Part shown: positions 43,606 to 52,713 of the stretch, in pieces
Position numbering within the stretch: position 1 is the first letter of the stretch
Layout: every line of letters starts with the position of its first letter
Assembly: GCF_000519185.1 (NCBI RefSeq)
Contig: NZ_JAFA01000019.1
Coordinates: forward strand, 62,001-126,000
Length of the DNA stretch: 64,000 nucleotides
Direction: 5' to 3'
From: Paraburkholderia nodosa DSM 21604
GTDB taxonomy: Bacteria > Pseudomonadota > Gammaproteobacteria > Burkholderiales > Burkholderiaceae
Position numbers and translations under genes: made by a program
Notes under the pieces: model-generated
Seen by the model: the letters and a program-made list of their open reading frames with translations, nothing else
The model's database searches: none
Told to the model about the DNA's origin: nothing

Positions 43606-44198
43606 GACTTTCCTTATGACATTCAGACCGCGCTGAAGCGGCTCCGGGTATTGGAGCCACACCGGCAATCCCGGGCGAAGTCTACGTGTCAAAGGCTTTA
43701 AATCGCCTTGGCAAATGCTGTAACAGTTATTTGCTGAATCTGGAAATATCGAAATTATAATCCGTAAGTCATTGTGGCAAATGGGAAATACGGAGTAATG
43801 CAGCGATCGGCCCGAATAGGCCGTGTGGCAAGCACGCGACGCCCGCTTCAGCGCGGCAATTCGATTATTGTGGAAAGTGGATTAATTGCGGGCGATTTGC
43901 AGCGATTAAAATTTTCGCGACCGGTGAAACTTTATGACCATGATCATAGTCTTGTCGCGCGCGTGCATTATTTCTCTATGCGGCGATTATTATTGCGTGA
44001 AATCGCGATTATCAAACGAATGATTTTCGGCCTCCTCCGTGGCGCTCGACATCGCCCCTCGCGCGGCACGCGCGCAGGCGCGGGCGCGCGCATCCGTTAA
44101 AATCCCGGAACGCGCGCGCACTGCGCGCACCACCCGCATCGACGCCACTTCTACCGAACGGCCGCGTCGCCCTCACCCGTCCGGCGCGAGACCCCGTC
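43606..44198. other. long intergenic region between divergent porin and dbpA
   Basis: About 590 bases. The half next to the porin is A+T-rich (43700-44030) and should contain the porin promoter and possibly a long dbpA leader. Weak rightward frames here are not protein-like. A TGACCATGATCA palindromic patch lies near 43933-43945. No gene supported. Confidence 0.4.
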
Positions 44199-45605
44199 AT
44201 GACAAACAAAGCCACTCCTACGCACGCCCAGCCCTTCAGCGAGCTGCCGCTCGCGCCCGCCATGCTCGCCAACCTCACGCGCCTCGGCTACGTCGACATG
44301 ACGCCGATCCAGGCCGCGAGCCTGCCCATCGCTTTCGCGGGCCACGACCTGATCGCCCAGGCCAAGACCGGCAGCGGCAAAACAGCGGCCTTCTCGCTCG
44401 CGCTGCTTTCGCGTCTCGACCCGCGCCGTCAGGACGTGCAGGCCATGATCCTCTGCCCCACGCGCGAGCTGGCCGACCAGGTCACGCAGGAAATCCGCCG
44501 TCTCGCGCGCGCGGAAGAGAACATCAAGGTGCTGACCCTGTGCGGCGGCACGCCCATGCGGCCGCAGGCGGCGAGCCTCGAACACGGCGCGCATATCATC
44601 GTGGGCACGCCGGGCCGCATCATGGACCATCTGGAGCGCGGCACCCTCGCGCTCGGCGCGCTCAATACGCTCGTGCTCGACGAAGCCGACCGCATGCTCG
44701 ACATGGGCTTTTTCGACGACATTGCCACCGTGGTGCGCCAATGCCCCAAGGAGCGTCAGACGCTGCTGTTTTCGGCGACCTATCCCGAAGGCATTACGAA
44801 GCTGAGCCAGCAATTCCTGCGCAATCCGAAGGAAGTCAAGCTCGAAGAACACCACGACGACAGCAAGATCCGCCAGCGCTTCTATGAAGTGACGGAAGAC
44901 GAGCGCCTGCACGCCGTGGGCATGTTGCTCAACCACTACCGTCCCGTGAGCACGCTCGCGTTCTGCAACACCAAGCAGCAATGCCGCGACCTGCTCGACG
45001 TGCTGCGCGCGCAGGGCTTTCACGCGCTCGCGCTGCACGGCGAGCTCGACCAGCGCGAGCGCGACCAGGTGCTGATCCAGTTCGCCAACCGCAGTTGTTC
45101 GGTGCTCGTGGCGACCGACGTGGCCGCACGCGGCCTCGACATCGCGCAGCTCGAAGCCGTGATCAACGTGGACGTCACGCCCGACCCGGAGGTGTACGTG
45201 CACCGCATCGGCCGCACGGGCCGCGCCGACCAGGACGGCTGGGCGCTCAGCCTCGCGAGCATGGACGAGATGGGCCGCGTGGGCGGCATCGAGCAGGCGC
45301 TCAAGCGCGAAGTCGAATGGAGCCCCCTCGCGCAACTGAAGCCCGCCAGCAACGCGCCGCTGTTGCCGCCGATGGAAACGCTGCAAATCCTCGGCGGCCG
45401 CAAGGAAAAGATCCGTCCCGGCGACGTGCTGGGCGCGCTCACCGGCGAAGCCGGCTTCAGCAGCGCGCAGATCGGCAAGATCAACGTGACCGATTTTTCG
45501 ACCTATGTAGCCGTGGAGCGCAGCATCGCGCGCGACGCGCTGCGCAAGCTCAACGCGGGCAAGGTCAAGGGCAAGAAGGTCAAGGCCCGCATGATGGACG
45601 AATGA
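44199..45605 (+). CDS. dbpA: ATP-dependent RNA helicase DbpA
   Basis: 468 residues. DEAD-box motifs in order: Q-motif region M-T-P-I-Q, motif I A-K-T-G-S-G-K-T, Ia P-T-R-E-L-A, Ib T-P-G-R, II D-E-A-D, III S-A-T, IV-VI A-T-D-V-A-A-R-G-L-D and H-R-I-G-R-T-G-R. The C-terminal 75 residues form the DbpA RNA-recognition domain (G-D-V-L-G-A-L-T-G-E-A-G and I-G-K-I-N-V-T-D-F-S-T-Y-V-A-V), which targets the enzyme to 23S rRNA hairpin 92 during large-subunit assembly. This domain separates DbpA from other DEAD helicases. Confidence 0.96.
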   Translation: MTNKATPTHAQPFSELPLAPAMLANLTRLGYVDMTPIQAASLPIAFAGHDLIAQAKTGSGKTAAFSLALLSRLDPRRQDVQAMILCPTRELADQVTQEIRRLARAEENIKVLTLCGGTPMRPQAASLEHGAHIIVGTPGRIMDHLERGTLALGALNTLVLDEADRMLDMGFFDDIATVVRQCPKERQTLLFSATYPEGITKLSQQFLRNPKEVKLEEHHDDSKIRQRFYEVTEDERLHAVGMLLNHYRPVSTLAFCNTKQQCRDLLDVLRAQGFHALALHGELDQRERDQVLIQFANRSCSVLVATDVAARGLDIAQLEAVINVDVTPDPEVYVHRIGRTGRADQDGWALSLASMDEMGRVGGIEQALKREVEWSPLAQLKPASNAPLLPPMETLQILGGRKEKIRPGDVLGALTGEAGFSSAQIGKINVTDFSTYVAVERSIARDALRKLNAGKVKGKKVKARMMDE

Positions 45606-45700
45606 ACTGACGAATCATCCTCGCCGGGTGCGCACGCGACTTGCGCGCCCGCGCTGCACCGCGCCTCAGTTACCCCGCGTTCAACCGGATCAGGAAAGCC

Positions 45701-46351
45701 ATGAAACAACCGCTCAGAATCGATTTCGTCTCCGACATCGCGTGCCCGTGGTGCGCAATCGGCCTCTCGTCGCTGAACCTCGCGCTCGAACGGCTGCGCG
45801 ACACCGTCGATGCGCAGATCGTCGTGCACCCCTTCGAACTGAATCCGCAGATGGGCCCGGGCGGCGAATCCGTGGTCGAGTATCTCAGCAAGAAGTACGG
45901 CCGCACGCCCGAGCAGATCGCCGAAACGCAGGCCATGATCCGCGAGCGCGGCGCGAGCGTCGGCTTCGCGTTCGGGCCGCGCGAGCACATCTACAACACC
46001 TTCGACGCGCATCGTCTGCTGCACTGGGCCGGCATCGAGGGCAAGCAGTTGCCGCTCAAGCTGGCGCTGCTGCGTGCGTATCACGGTGAGGGCAAGGACA
46101 CGAGCGACCACGCGGTGCTCGTCGCGGCGGCGCAGTCCGTGGGGCTCGACGCGGATAAAGCGCGTGCAGTCCTGGAAAGTGGCCAGTATGCCGACGAAGT
46201 GCGCGCCGAAGAGCACGAATACCAGTCGGCCGGTGTCCAGTCGGTCCCGGCGATCATCTTCAACCAGCAGTATCTGGTCAGCGGCGGCCAGCCCGTCGAA
46301 ACCTTCGAGCAGGCGATCCAGCAAATCCTGGCCGAGAGCGCCAAGGCCTGA
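45701..46351 (+). CDS. DsbA-family oxidoreductase, FrnE-like
   Basis: 216 residues from the ATG at 45701 (AGGAAA before it). Thioredoxin-fold with C-P-W-C at 15-18 right after strand 1 (I-D-F-V-S-D-I-A-C-P-W-C), and the cis-proline segment Q-S-V-P-A-I-I-F-N near 180. No signal peptide, so a cytosolic FrnE-type thiol oxidoreductase or isomerase rather than a periplasmic DsbA. It follows dbpA by about 95 bases and may be read through from it. Confidence 0.93.
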   Translation: MKQPLRIDFVSDIACPWCAIGLSSLNLALERLRDTVDAQIVVHPFELNPQMGPGGESVVEYLSKKYGRTPEQIAETQAMIRERGASVGFAFGPREHIYNTFDAHRLLHWAGIEGKQLPLKLALLRAYHGEGKDTSDHAVLVAAAQSVGLDADKARAVLESGQYADEVRAEEHEYQSAGVQSVPAIIFNQQYLVSGGQPVETFEQAIQQILAESAKA

Positions 46352-46513
46352 ACGGCTCAGGCGTCTGAAGCCCCCGCGCGGCGCGGCCTCGCGCCCGCGA
46401 ATACTCCGCTTTCACGGGCCGCCGCGCCGTCGTTCAGGCGCCCGGCAGACGGCCGATGCCGGCCGCCCCCTCGCGGGCGTGTAAACTAGCGGGTTTTTTG
46501 CCCAGGTGGAAAA

Positions 46514-47224
46514 GTGCTAGCCCCGCAACGCCTCGCGTTGAGCGGCCCGACGCTCGTTCGCTTACTTGCCCGCTTCGGCGACGCCGAAGTGCCCGAATCC
46601 CGGCAATCGATCTCGGACCAACTGAGCCAGTGGCTCGGCTGGACGGACGCCATCGCGCTTTCAACGGCGCTGAGCGTGCAGACGCCGGGCGGCGAGCCAG
46701 CCACGCGCGTGGGCGCCAGTTCCGAACAAAGCCAGAGCGAGCGCGTGCGCGCGGCGCTGAGAAAGGCCATTGCGGGCGAAGGCGCGCCTGCGCGGCGCGA
46801 CGGACGACGCACGCAGGCCGCCAGCCAGCCAGCCGATGTGGAACCCGATTTCGCGGATTTCCGCCAGCGCTACCTCGCCCTGCAGCAGGCGATGGAGACC
46901 GACGTCGCCACGCTGCGCGCCCGTCTGCGTGCCGCGCTGGCCGCCCGTGCGCCTGCGCTCGCGCGCCTCGCGACGGTGGACGCCGTGATGGAGCAGGCGC
47001 TCGGCGCGCGCGAGCGCAGCCTGCTCGCCGGCGTGCCCGCGCTGCTCGGCGCGCATTTCGAGCGGCAGCGCGCCGCGGCCGCGGCGCAGTGCACCGGAGA
47101 AAGCGCCGCGCCTCACGCCTGGCTCGCCGGCTTTCGCAAAGATATGCAGAGCGTGTTGCTCGCCGAACTTGAGATTCGGTTTCAACCGGTGGAGGGGCTG
47201 CTTGCCGCCCTTCGCACCAGCTAA
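46514..47224 (+). CDS. DUF3348 family protein
   Basis: 236 residues from a GTG at 46514 with GGTGGAAAA before it. The opening L-S-G-P-T-L-V-R-L-L-A-R-F-G-D-A and L-S-Q-W-L-G-W-T-D-A-I-A-L-S are the DUF3348 hallmark; the rest is helical and Arg/Ala-rich. Function unknown. It is the first gene of a tightly packed unit with the ZorA-like, ZorB-like and DUF2894 genes (10-base gap, then overlaps), a set I know as conserved in Burkholderiales. Cytosolic by sequence. Confidence 0.88.
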   Translation: MLAPQRLALSGPTLVRLLARFGDAEVPESRQSISDQLSQWLGWTDAIALSTALSVQTPGGEPATRVGASSEQSQSERVRAALRKAIAGEGAPARRDGRRTQAASQPADVEPDFADFRQRYLALQQAMETDVATLRARLRAALAARAPALARLATVDAVMEQALGARERSLLAGVPALLGAHFERQRAAAAAQCTGESAAPHAWLAGFRKDMQSVLLAELEIRFQPVEGLLAALRTS

Positions 47225-47234
47225 CCCAAACGCT

Positions 47235-50126
47235 ATGTCCCGCGCTATGTCCCGATTTCGCATTGAACCTGTTGTCTTCGTCGTGGGTCTCGCCGCCGTG
47301 TGCTGGATCGGCGCCGGCTACGCGGTCACGAACCCGCTTGCGAGCGCCGTCACGCTGCTGATCGGCGCGTGCTATGTCACAGGCGCGTGGGAGCTGTATC
47401 GCTTCCAGCAGGCCACGACCACGCTCGCGCAGGCCGTCGCGCAACTGAACACGCCGCCTGCGCGCCTGGCCGGCTGGCTCGACACGCTGCATCCGGGCCT
47501 GCGCAATGCCGTGCGCGCGCGCATCGAAGGCGAACGCGTGGCCCTGCCGGGCCCGGCGCTCGCGCCCTACCTCACGGGCCTGCTCGTGCTGCTCGGCATG
47601 CTCGGCACGCTGCTCGGCATGGTCGTCACGCTCAAGGGCACGGGCGCGGCGCTGGAAAGCGCCACCGACCTCGATGCCATCCGCGCCTCGCTCGCCGCGC
47701 CGGTGAACGGCCTCGGCTTCGCGTTCGGCACTTCGATCGCGGGTGTGGCCACCTCCGCGATGCTCGGCCTGCTCTCCGCGCTTTGCCGCCGTGAACGCAT
47801 CGAAGCCGCGCAGCAGCTCGACGTGAAGATCGCGACGACGCTGCGCGCCTTCTCGCCGGTTCATCAGCGCGAAGCCTCGTTCAAGCTGCTGCAGCGCCAG
47901 GCCGACGCCATGCCCGCGCTGGTCGACAAGCTTGGCGCGCTGATGACGCTGATCGAACGCCAGGGCGCCGCGCAGCACGAACAGCAGATCGCGACCCAAC
48001 AGACCTTTGCCGCGAACGCCGAAGCCGCCTGGAGCCGCCTCGCGGCTTCCGTGGGCCAGTCGCTCAAGTCGAGCGCCGCCGAAAGCGCACGCGCCGCGGG
48101 CGCGGCGCTGCAGCCCGTCGTCGAAGCGACCATGGCGGGCCTCGCGCGCGAATCGGCGTCGATGCAGGGCGCGCTCACGCAGGCGGTGCAGCAACAGCTC
48201 GAAGGGCTCGCGAGCGGCTTCGAGGTCTCGACGGCGAACGTCGCCGAGATCTGGAACCGCGCGCTCGCGCAGCACCGCCAGACCAACGAGGCGCTTGCCG
48301 CCGACCTGGGCGGCGCGCTGGAGCGCTTCAACGCAAGCTTCGAGCAGCGTGCCTCGGGCCTGCTCGATGGCGTGTCGACGCGCTTCGAGAGCGCATCGGG
48401 AACGATGTCGCAGGCGTGGCAGGCCGCGCTCGAACAGCAAGCGCGTGCCGGCGAAACGCTCGCCGCGGGCAACCAGCAGGCGCTCGCCACGGCGGCGGCA
48501 ACGTTCGAGCAGCACTCGGCGTCGCTGCTGCGCGCGGTCGATGCATCCCATGCGGACCTGCAGACGAAGCTCGGCGCGCGCGACGAAGCGCGGCTCGCAA
48601 GCTGGGCCGATGCGCTTGCGGCGATGGCCGCCACGTTGCGCACGGAATGGGAAGCGACCAGCGCGGTTTCCGCCCAACGTCAGCAGGAAATCTGCGCGAC
48701 GCTCGCGCAGACCGCGAACGATATCGCTGCGCAGTCGCAGCAGCACGCGAGCAAGACGATCGCCGAGATCGATCGCCTGGTCGATGCCGCTTCGGAAGCG
48801 CCGAAGGCCGCAGCAAACCTGCACGCGGAAATCTCCGCGCGCGACGAGCAGCGCATCGAAACGTGGACCGCATCGCTCGCAACGATGGCCGCCGGGTTGC
48901 GTAAAGAGTGGGAAGCAACGAGCGCTCACACGGCGCAACGTCAGCAGGAAATCTGCGCGACGCTCACGCAAACCGCGAACGATATCGCTGCGCAGTCGCA
49001 GCAGCACGCGAGCAAGACGATCGCCGAGATCGATCGTTTGGTCGAAGCAGCCGCCGAGGCTCCCAAGGCCGCAGCGAACCTGCACGCGGAAATCTCCGCG
49101 CGCGACGAGCAGCGCATCGAAACGTGGACCGTATCGCTCGCAACGATGGCCGCTGGGTTGCGTAAAGAGTGGGAAGCAACGAGCGCTCACACGGCGCAAC
49201 GTCAGCAGGTAATTTGCGCAACGCTCGCGCAAACCGCGAGCGATATCGCCGCGCAATCGCAACAGCACGCCAGCAAGACGATTGCCGAGATCGATCGTTT
49301 GGTGGAAGCCGCTGCGCAAGCGCCGAAGGCCGCCGCGAACCTGCACGCGGAAATCTCCTCGCGCGACGAGCAACGCCTCGAAGCATGGAGCGCGTCGCTT
49401 GCCACGATGTCGGCGGCCTTGCGCGAGGCATGGGAAGCCACGAGCGCGGCCACCGCGCAGCGCCAGCAGGAAATCTGCGCAACGCTCGCCCAGACCGCCA
49501 GCGACATCACCACACAATCGCAGGCCCATAACGCCAGCACGATCGCCGAAATCGGCAGCCTCGTGCAGGCTGCATCGGTCGCGCCGCAGGCGGCAGCCGA
49601 AGTCATCGCCGAGCTGCGCCAGAAACTCTCGGACAGCATGGTCCGCGACACCGCGATGCTCGACGAGCGCAACCGTCTGCTCGCCACGCTCGAAACGCTG
49701 CTCGACGCCGTAAACCGCGCCTCGACCGAGCAGCGCTCGGCGATCGACGCGCTCGTCGCCACGTCGTCGGATCTGCTCGAGCGCGTGGGCGGCCAGTTCA
49801 GCGCGAACGTCGAAGCCGGGAGCGGCAAGCTCGGCGCGATCGCCGCGCAGGTGAGCGGCAGCGCCGTGGAAGTGGCGAGCCTCGGCGACGCGTTCGGCGC
49901 AGCCGTGAGCGTGTTCGGCGAATCGAACGACAAGCTCGTGGCGCATCTGGAGCGCATCGAGGCCGCGCTCGACAAGTCGCTCGCGCGCAGCGACGACCAG
50001 CTCGCCTACTACGTGGCGCAGGCGCGTGAGGTCATCGACCTGAGCATGCTGTCGCAGAAGCAGATCGTCGAGAACCTGCAGCAGCTCGCGAACCAGCGCG
50101 CCACTGCCGGAGCGGACGCGGCATGA
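47235..50126 (+). CDS. DUF802 protein: ExbB/MotA/ZorA-like channel domain with long repeat-bearing coiled tail
   Basis: 963 residues from the ATG at 47235 (another ATG four codons on). Four hydrophobic helices at about 12-30, 36-52, 112-135 and 160-184. The third carries G-M-L-G-T-L-L-G-M and the fourth G-L-G-F-A-F-G-T-S-I-A-G, the pattern of ExbB/TolQ/MotA proton-channel subunits and of ZorA. Residues 190-960 are a long Ala/Gln/Glu helical tail with four 87-residue repeats at about 448-795. The next gene is a MotB/OmpA-type partner. The whole resembles ZorAB of the Zorya system, in which a proton-driven stator carries a long intracellular tail. Confidence 0.9.
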   Translation: MSRAMSRFRIEPVVFVVGLAAVCWIGAGYAVTNPLASAVTLLIGACYVTGAWELYRFQQATTTLAQAVAQLNTPPARLAGWLDTLHPGLRNAVRARIEGERVALPGPALAPYLTGLLVLLGMLGTLLGMVVTLKGTGAALESATDLDAIRASLAAPVNGLGFAFGTSIAGVATSAMLGLLSALCRRERIEAAQQLDVKIATTLRAFSPVHQREASFKLLQRQADAMPALVDKLGALMTLIERQGAAQHEQQIATQQTFAANAEAAWSRLAASVGQSLKSSAAESARAAGAALQPVVEATMAGLARESASMQGALTQAVQQQLEGLASGFEVSTANVAEIWNRALAQHRQTNEALAADLGGALERFNASFEQRASGLLDGVSTRFESASGTMSQAWQAALEQQARAGETLAAGNQQALATAAATFEQHSASLLRAVDASHADLQTKLGARDEARLASWADALAAMAATLRTEWEATSAVSAQRQQEICATLAQTANDIAAQSQQHASKTIAEIDRLVDAASEAPKAAANLHAEISARDEQRIETWTASLATMAAGLRKEWEATSAHTAQRQQEICATLTQTANDIAAQSQQHASKTIAEIDRLVEAAAEAPKAAANLHAEISARDEQRIETWTVSLATMAAGLRKEWEATSAHTAQRQQVICATLAQTASDIAAQSQQHASKTIAEIDRLVEAAAQAPKAAANLHAEISSRDEQRLEAWSASLATMSAALREAWEATSAATAQRQQEICATLAQTASDITTQSQAHNASTIAEIGSLVQAASVAPQAAAEVIAELRQKLSDSMVRDTAMLDERNRLLATLETLLDAVNRASTEQRSAIDALVATSSDLLERVGGQFSANVEAGSGKLGAIAAQVSGSAVEVASLGDAFGAAVSVFGESNDKLVAHLERIEAALDKSLARSDDQLAYYVAQAREVIDLSMLSQKQIVENLQQLANQRATAGADAA
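48576..49619 (+). repeat. four tandem 261-bp repeats inside the DUF802 gene
   Basis: Units begin at 48576, 48837, 49098 and 49359, each coding for 87 residues starting A/S-R-D-E-x-R and ending N-L-H-A-E-I-S. Units 2 and 3 are nearly identical in DNA over their whole length, while units 1 and 4 are more diverged, showing recent expansion. Unit number sets the length of the coiled tail and is expected to vary between strains. Confidence 0.9.
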
Positions 50127-50770
50127 ACGACGAAATCGACGGCGGCGCGGCCCCCGCTGCGCCGGTCTGGCCCGCGTTCGCCGACCTGATGTCGGTGCTG
50201 CTGGGCGCGTTCCTGCTGATCCTCGTGGGCGTGGTCGGCATGCAGCTCGAACTGTCGAGCCGGCTCGCGAACGAGGTGAAGCAGCGCAAGGCAGAAACCG
50301 AGCGCCGCAAGACGCTCGAAGAGGCGCTCGCGGGCCCGCTCGCGGCGGGGCGCGTGACGCTCGTGAACGGACGCATCGGCATTAGCGGCAGCGTGCTGTT
50401 CGCGCTGAACTCGGACCAGTTGACGCCGCAAGGCCGCGATCTGCTCAAGAGCCTCGCCGGGCCGCTCACGGCGTATCTGAAGAGCCGCGACGAAATCCTG
50501 ATGGTGAGCGGATTCGCCGACGACCAGCAAGTGCACGCAGGCAACCGCCGCTTCGCCGACAACTGGGAGCTTTCGGCCGAACGCGCGCTGACGGTCACGC
50601 GCTCGTTCATCGACGCCGGCGTTCCCGCGTCGTCGGTGTTCGCGGCGGCGTTCGGCTCCGAGCAGCCGGTGAGCGCCAACACCGACGAGGCCGGCCGCGC
50701 GAAGAACCGCCGCGTGGAGATCGCGCCGGTGCCGCGGCCGACCGTCGGCGAGGGCAAGCATGGTCAATGA
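50123..50770 (+). CDS. MotB/OmpA-family protein, ZorB-like
   Basis: 215 residues; the ATG overlaps the DUF802 stop (ATGA), so translation is coupled. One membrane helix at about 20-40 starts F-A-D-L-M-S-V-L-L-G, with Asp21 placed like the proton-accepting aspartate of MotB and ZorB. Residues 50-80 are a charged linker, and 87-205 an OmpA-like peptidoglycan-binding domain (L-F-A-L-N-S-D-Q-L-T, L-S-A-E-R-A, K-N-R-R-V-E-I). It would anchor the channel to the cell wall as the stator partner of the preceding protein. Confidence 0.92.
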   Translation: MNDEIDGGAAPAAPVWPAFADLMSVLLGAFLLILVGVVGMQLELSSRLANEVKQRKAETERRKTLEEALAGPLAAGRVTLVNGRIGISGSVLFALNSDQLTPQGRDLLKSLAGPLTAYLKSRDEILMVSGFADDQQVHAGNRRFADNWELSAERALTVTRSFIDAGVPASSVFAAAFGSEQPVSANTDEAGRAKNRRVEIAPVPRPTVGEGKHGQ

Positions 50771-51419
50771 TGCGGGCCCGCGGTTCTCGCAAGCAGCCGC
50801 ACAAGCCGCCGCGCCGGACGCCCGCGCCCTGCTCGACGCCTGGCGCGCCCGCGGCGCGGACCAGCTCGACCCGGTGCGCTTTCACTTCATCGAGGCGCTG
50901 GAGCGCCGCGCCGCCGCACACGCGGGCGAAGCGCGCCAGCTCATCGACGCGCGCCTCGCACAACTGCTCGACGCCTTCGCCGACGACCTCGCGCGCGAGA
51001 CATCGAACATCACGCACAGGCTCGGCGACGAGACGGCGAGAAGCGAACTGGGCCGCCTCGTCGATTCGCTCGCGCGTGCGGAACCGGCACAACCGGCGAC
51101 GCGCGTGCGGCACGAGCCAGACCCGGAGCTGGTCGAATACTTCCGGCAGACGTGGTCGCGCGTGCGCTCAGAAAAGCAGTTGCGGCAGTCGCTGGACCAG
51201 GTGCCCAGAAACGCGGGGCCGCTCAATTCGAGCAGCCTCGTGCATCGCGCGCTCTCGCTCATGCGCGAAGTGTCGCCGGGGTATCTGCAGCAATTTCTCG
51301 CCTATGCCGATGCGCTTTCGTGGCTCGAGCAGTTGAATGCGAGTGTGGGAGTTGCGGCGCCGGTGAAAGAGGCGCCGCGGGCAACGTCAGCGAAGAAAGG
51401 GGCGCGCAAGGGGCGCTAG
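50760..51419 (+). CDS. DUF2894 family protein
   Basis: 219 residues; start overlaps the preceding gene by 11 bases. The core has A-R-A-L-L-D-A-W-R-A-R-G-A-D-Q-L-D-P-V-R-F-H-F-I-E-A-L (two stretches) and a C-terminal P-E-L-V-E-Y-F-R-Q-T-W-S-R-V-R-S-E-K-Q-L-R-Q-S-L, both typical for DUF2894, ending in a Lys/Arg-rich tail. Function unknown. As the fourth gene of the ZorAB-like unit it occupies the place where Zorya loci carry their cytosolic effectors, but no nuclease or helicase motif is visible. It ends convergent with aroG, six bases away. Confidence 0.88.
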   Translation: MVNDAGPRFSQAAAQAAAPDARALLDAWRARGADQLDPVRFHFIEALERRAAAHAGEARQLIDARLAQLLDAFADDLARETSNITHRLGDETARSELGRLVDSLARAEPAQPATRVRHEPDPELVEYFRQTWSRVRSEKQLRQSLDQVPRNAGPLNSSSLVHRALSLMREVSPGYLQQFLAYADALSWLEQLNASVGVAAPVKEAPRATSAKKGARKGR

Positions 51420-51424
51420 CGCCC

Positions 51425-52582
51425 TCACCCCGCCTTGCGGCGCTCCCGCACCGCCTGCGCCAGCCCGTCCAGCACCGGCGCCGTCTGCGCCCAGCTGATG
51501 CACGCGTCGGTGATCGACACGCCGCGCTTGAGCGGCACGCCCGGCTTCTGGTCCTGGCGCCCCTCTTCGAGATGGCTCTCGATCATCACGCCGACAATGC
51601 GTTTGTCGCCGCCCGCCAGCTGCTCGCCGATATCGCGCGCCACGTCGATCTGGCGCTGATGCGCCTTGTTCGAGTTCGCGTGCGAGCAGTCGATCATGAC
51701 CTGTTCGCGCAGCCCCGCCTTCGCGAGCGACGCGCAGCACGCCGCCACGGAAGCCGCATCGTAATTCGGCCCGCTCTTGCCGCCGCGCAGGATCACGTGG
51801 CAGTCGTCGTTGCCGCGCGTTTCGAAGATCGCGGCCATGCCCATCTTCGTCATGCCCATGAACGCATGGCTCGCGCGCGCCGCGACGATGGCGTCGGCGG
51901 CCACCTGCACGCCGCCGTCGGTGCCGTTCTTGAAGCCGATTGGGCACGAGAGGCCGGAGGCGAGCTGCCGGTGGCTCTGGCTTTCGGTCGTGCGCGCGCC
52001 GATCGCGCCCCACGCCACGAGGTCGGCGATGAATTGCGGGCTCAGCAGATCGAGGAATTCCGTGGCCGTGGGCAGGCCGAGCGCGTTGATGTCGAGCAGC
52101 AGCTGGCGCGCGGCGCGCAGGCCCTCGTTGATGCGGAAGCTGCCATCCAGACGCGGGTCGTTGATATAGCCCTTCCAACCCACCGTGGTGCGCGGCTTCT
52201 CGAAGTACACGCGCATGACGATCAGCAGGTCGTCCTCGAGCGTATCGGCCTTCGCCTTGAGCAGCTTCGCGTATTCGATCGCCTGGTCGTGGTCGTGGAT
52301 CGAGCACGGGCCCACCACCACCACGAGCCGGTCGTCGCGCTGCGCGAGCACTTCGGCGATCTCGCCGCGGCTCGTTTCGACGAGCGTTTGCGTCTCCTGC
52401 GGCACCGGCAGCTCGTCGAGCAGCAGCGCGGGCGAGATGAGCGGCCGCACGGCGCCGATGCGCGTGTCGTCGATGCGGGTCGTGTCCTGGGTGGCGTCGG
52501 CCACGCCGACTTCCTGGTCGTGCTGCGGATTGTCGATACGGCTCAAGATGTTCTCCAACTGCGCTTTTGACGCGCGCATCAT
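51425..52582 (-). CDS. aroG: 3-deoxy-7-phosphoheptulonate (DAHP) synthase, class I
   Basis: 385 residues from the first of two adjacent ATGs at 52582 (the second is equally possible); further upstream frame is unlike the family. It condenses phosphoenolpyruvate with erythrose-4-phosphate, the first shikimate step. Motifs: V-V-G-P-C-S-I-H-D, V-Y-F-E-K-P-R-T-T-V-G-W-K-G, G-A-R-T-T-E-S-Q and the metal/substrate segments C-S-H-A-N-S and M-I-E-S-H-L. The short N-terminal extension is the allosteric part in AroG/F/H. Which amino acid inhibits it cannot be judged here. Confidence 0.96.
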   Translation of the reverse strand: MMRASKAQLENILSRIDNPQHDQEVGVADATQDTTRIDDTRIGAVRPLISPALLLDELPVPQETQTLVETSRGEIAEVLAQRDDRLVVVVGPCSIHDHDQAIEYAKLLKAKADTLEDDLLIVMRVYFEKPRTTVGWKGYINDPRLDGSFRINEGLRAARQLLLDINALGLPTATEFLDLLSPQFIADLVAWGAIGARTTESQSHRQLASGLSCPIGFKNGTDGGVQVAADAIVAARASHAFMGMTKMGMAAIFETRGNDDCHVILRGGKSGPNYDAASVAACCASLAKAGLREQVMIDCSHANSNKAHQRQIDVARDIGEQLAGGDKRIVGVMIESHLEEGRQDQKPGVPLKRGVSITDACISWAQTAPVLDGLAQAVRERRKAG

Positions 52583-52650
52583 GCATGTGTGGGGGATGAA
52601 TGCGCGATTATCGCATCCGGTGCGCCGGCGGCATCCCGAAACGTCATCCT

Positions 52651-52683
52651 GAAACGAAACGAGGCGGCCCGCAGACCGCCTCG
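52651..52683 (-). terminator. terminator after the sterol-desaturase-family gene
   Basis: Stem CGAGGCGG (52660-52667) / CCGCCTCG (52676-52683) with an eight-base loop, followed on the minus strand by TTTCGTTTC. It lies 31 bases beyond the stop of the gene at 52714-53721. Confidence 0.75.
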
Positions 52684-52713
52684 CATGAGGAACCACAACG
52701 AACGCCGCGAAGC

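Noticed and set aside
48576..49619. Regular repeats considered as a CRISPR array
   Set aside because: Units are 261 bp, in frame and coding, without short repeat/spacer alternation. No CRISPR array was seen in the window.
46434..49946. Very long minus-strand open frame (over 1100 residues) opposite the DUF3348/DUF802 genes
   Set aside because: Arg/Gly/His-rich translation with no domain. The plus strand carries recognised families with overlapping starts, so this is a G+C-driven shadow.
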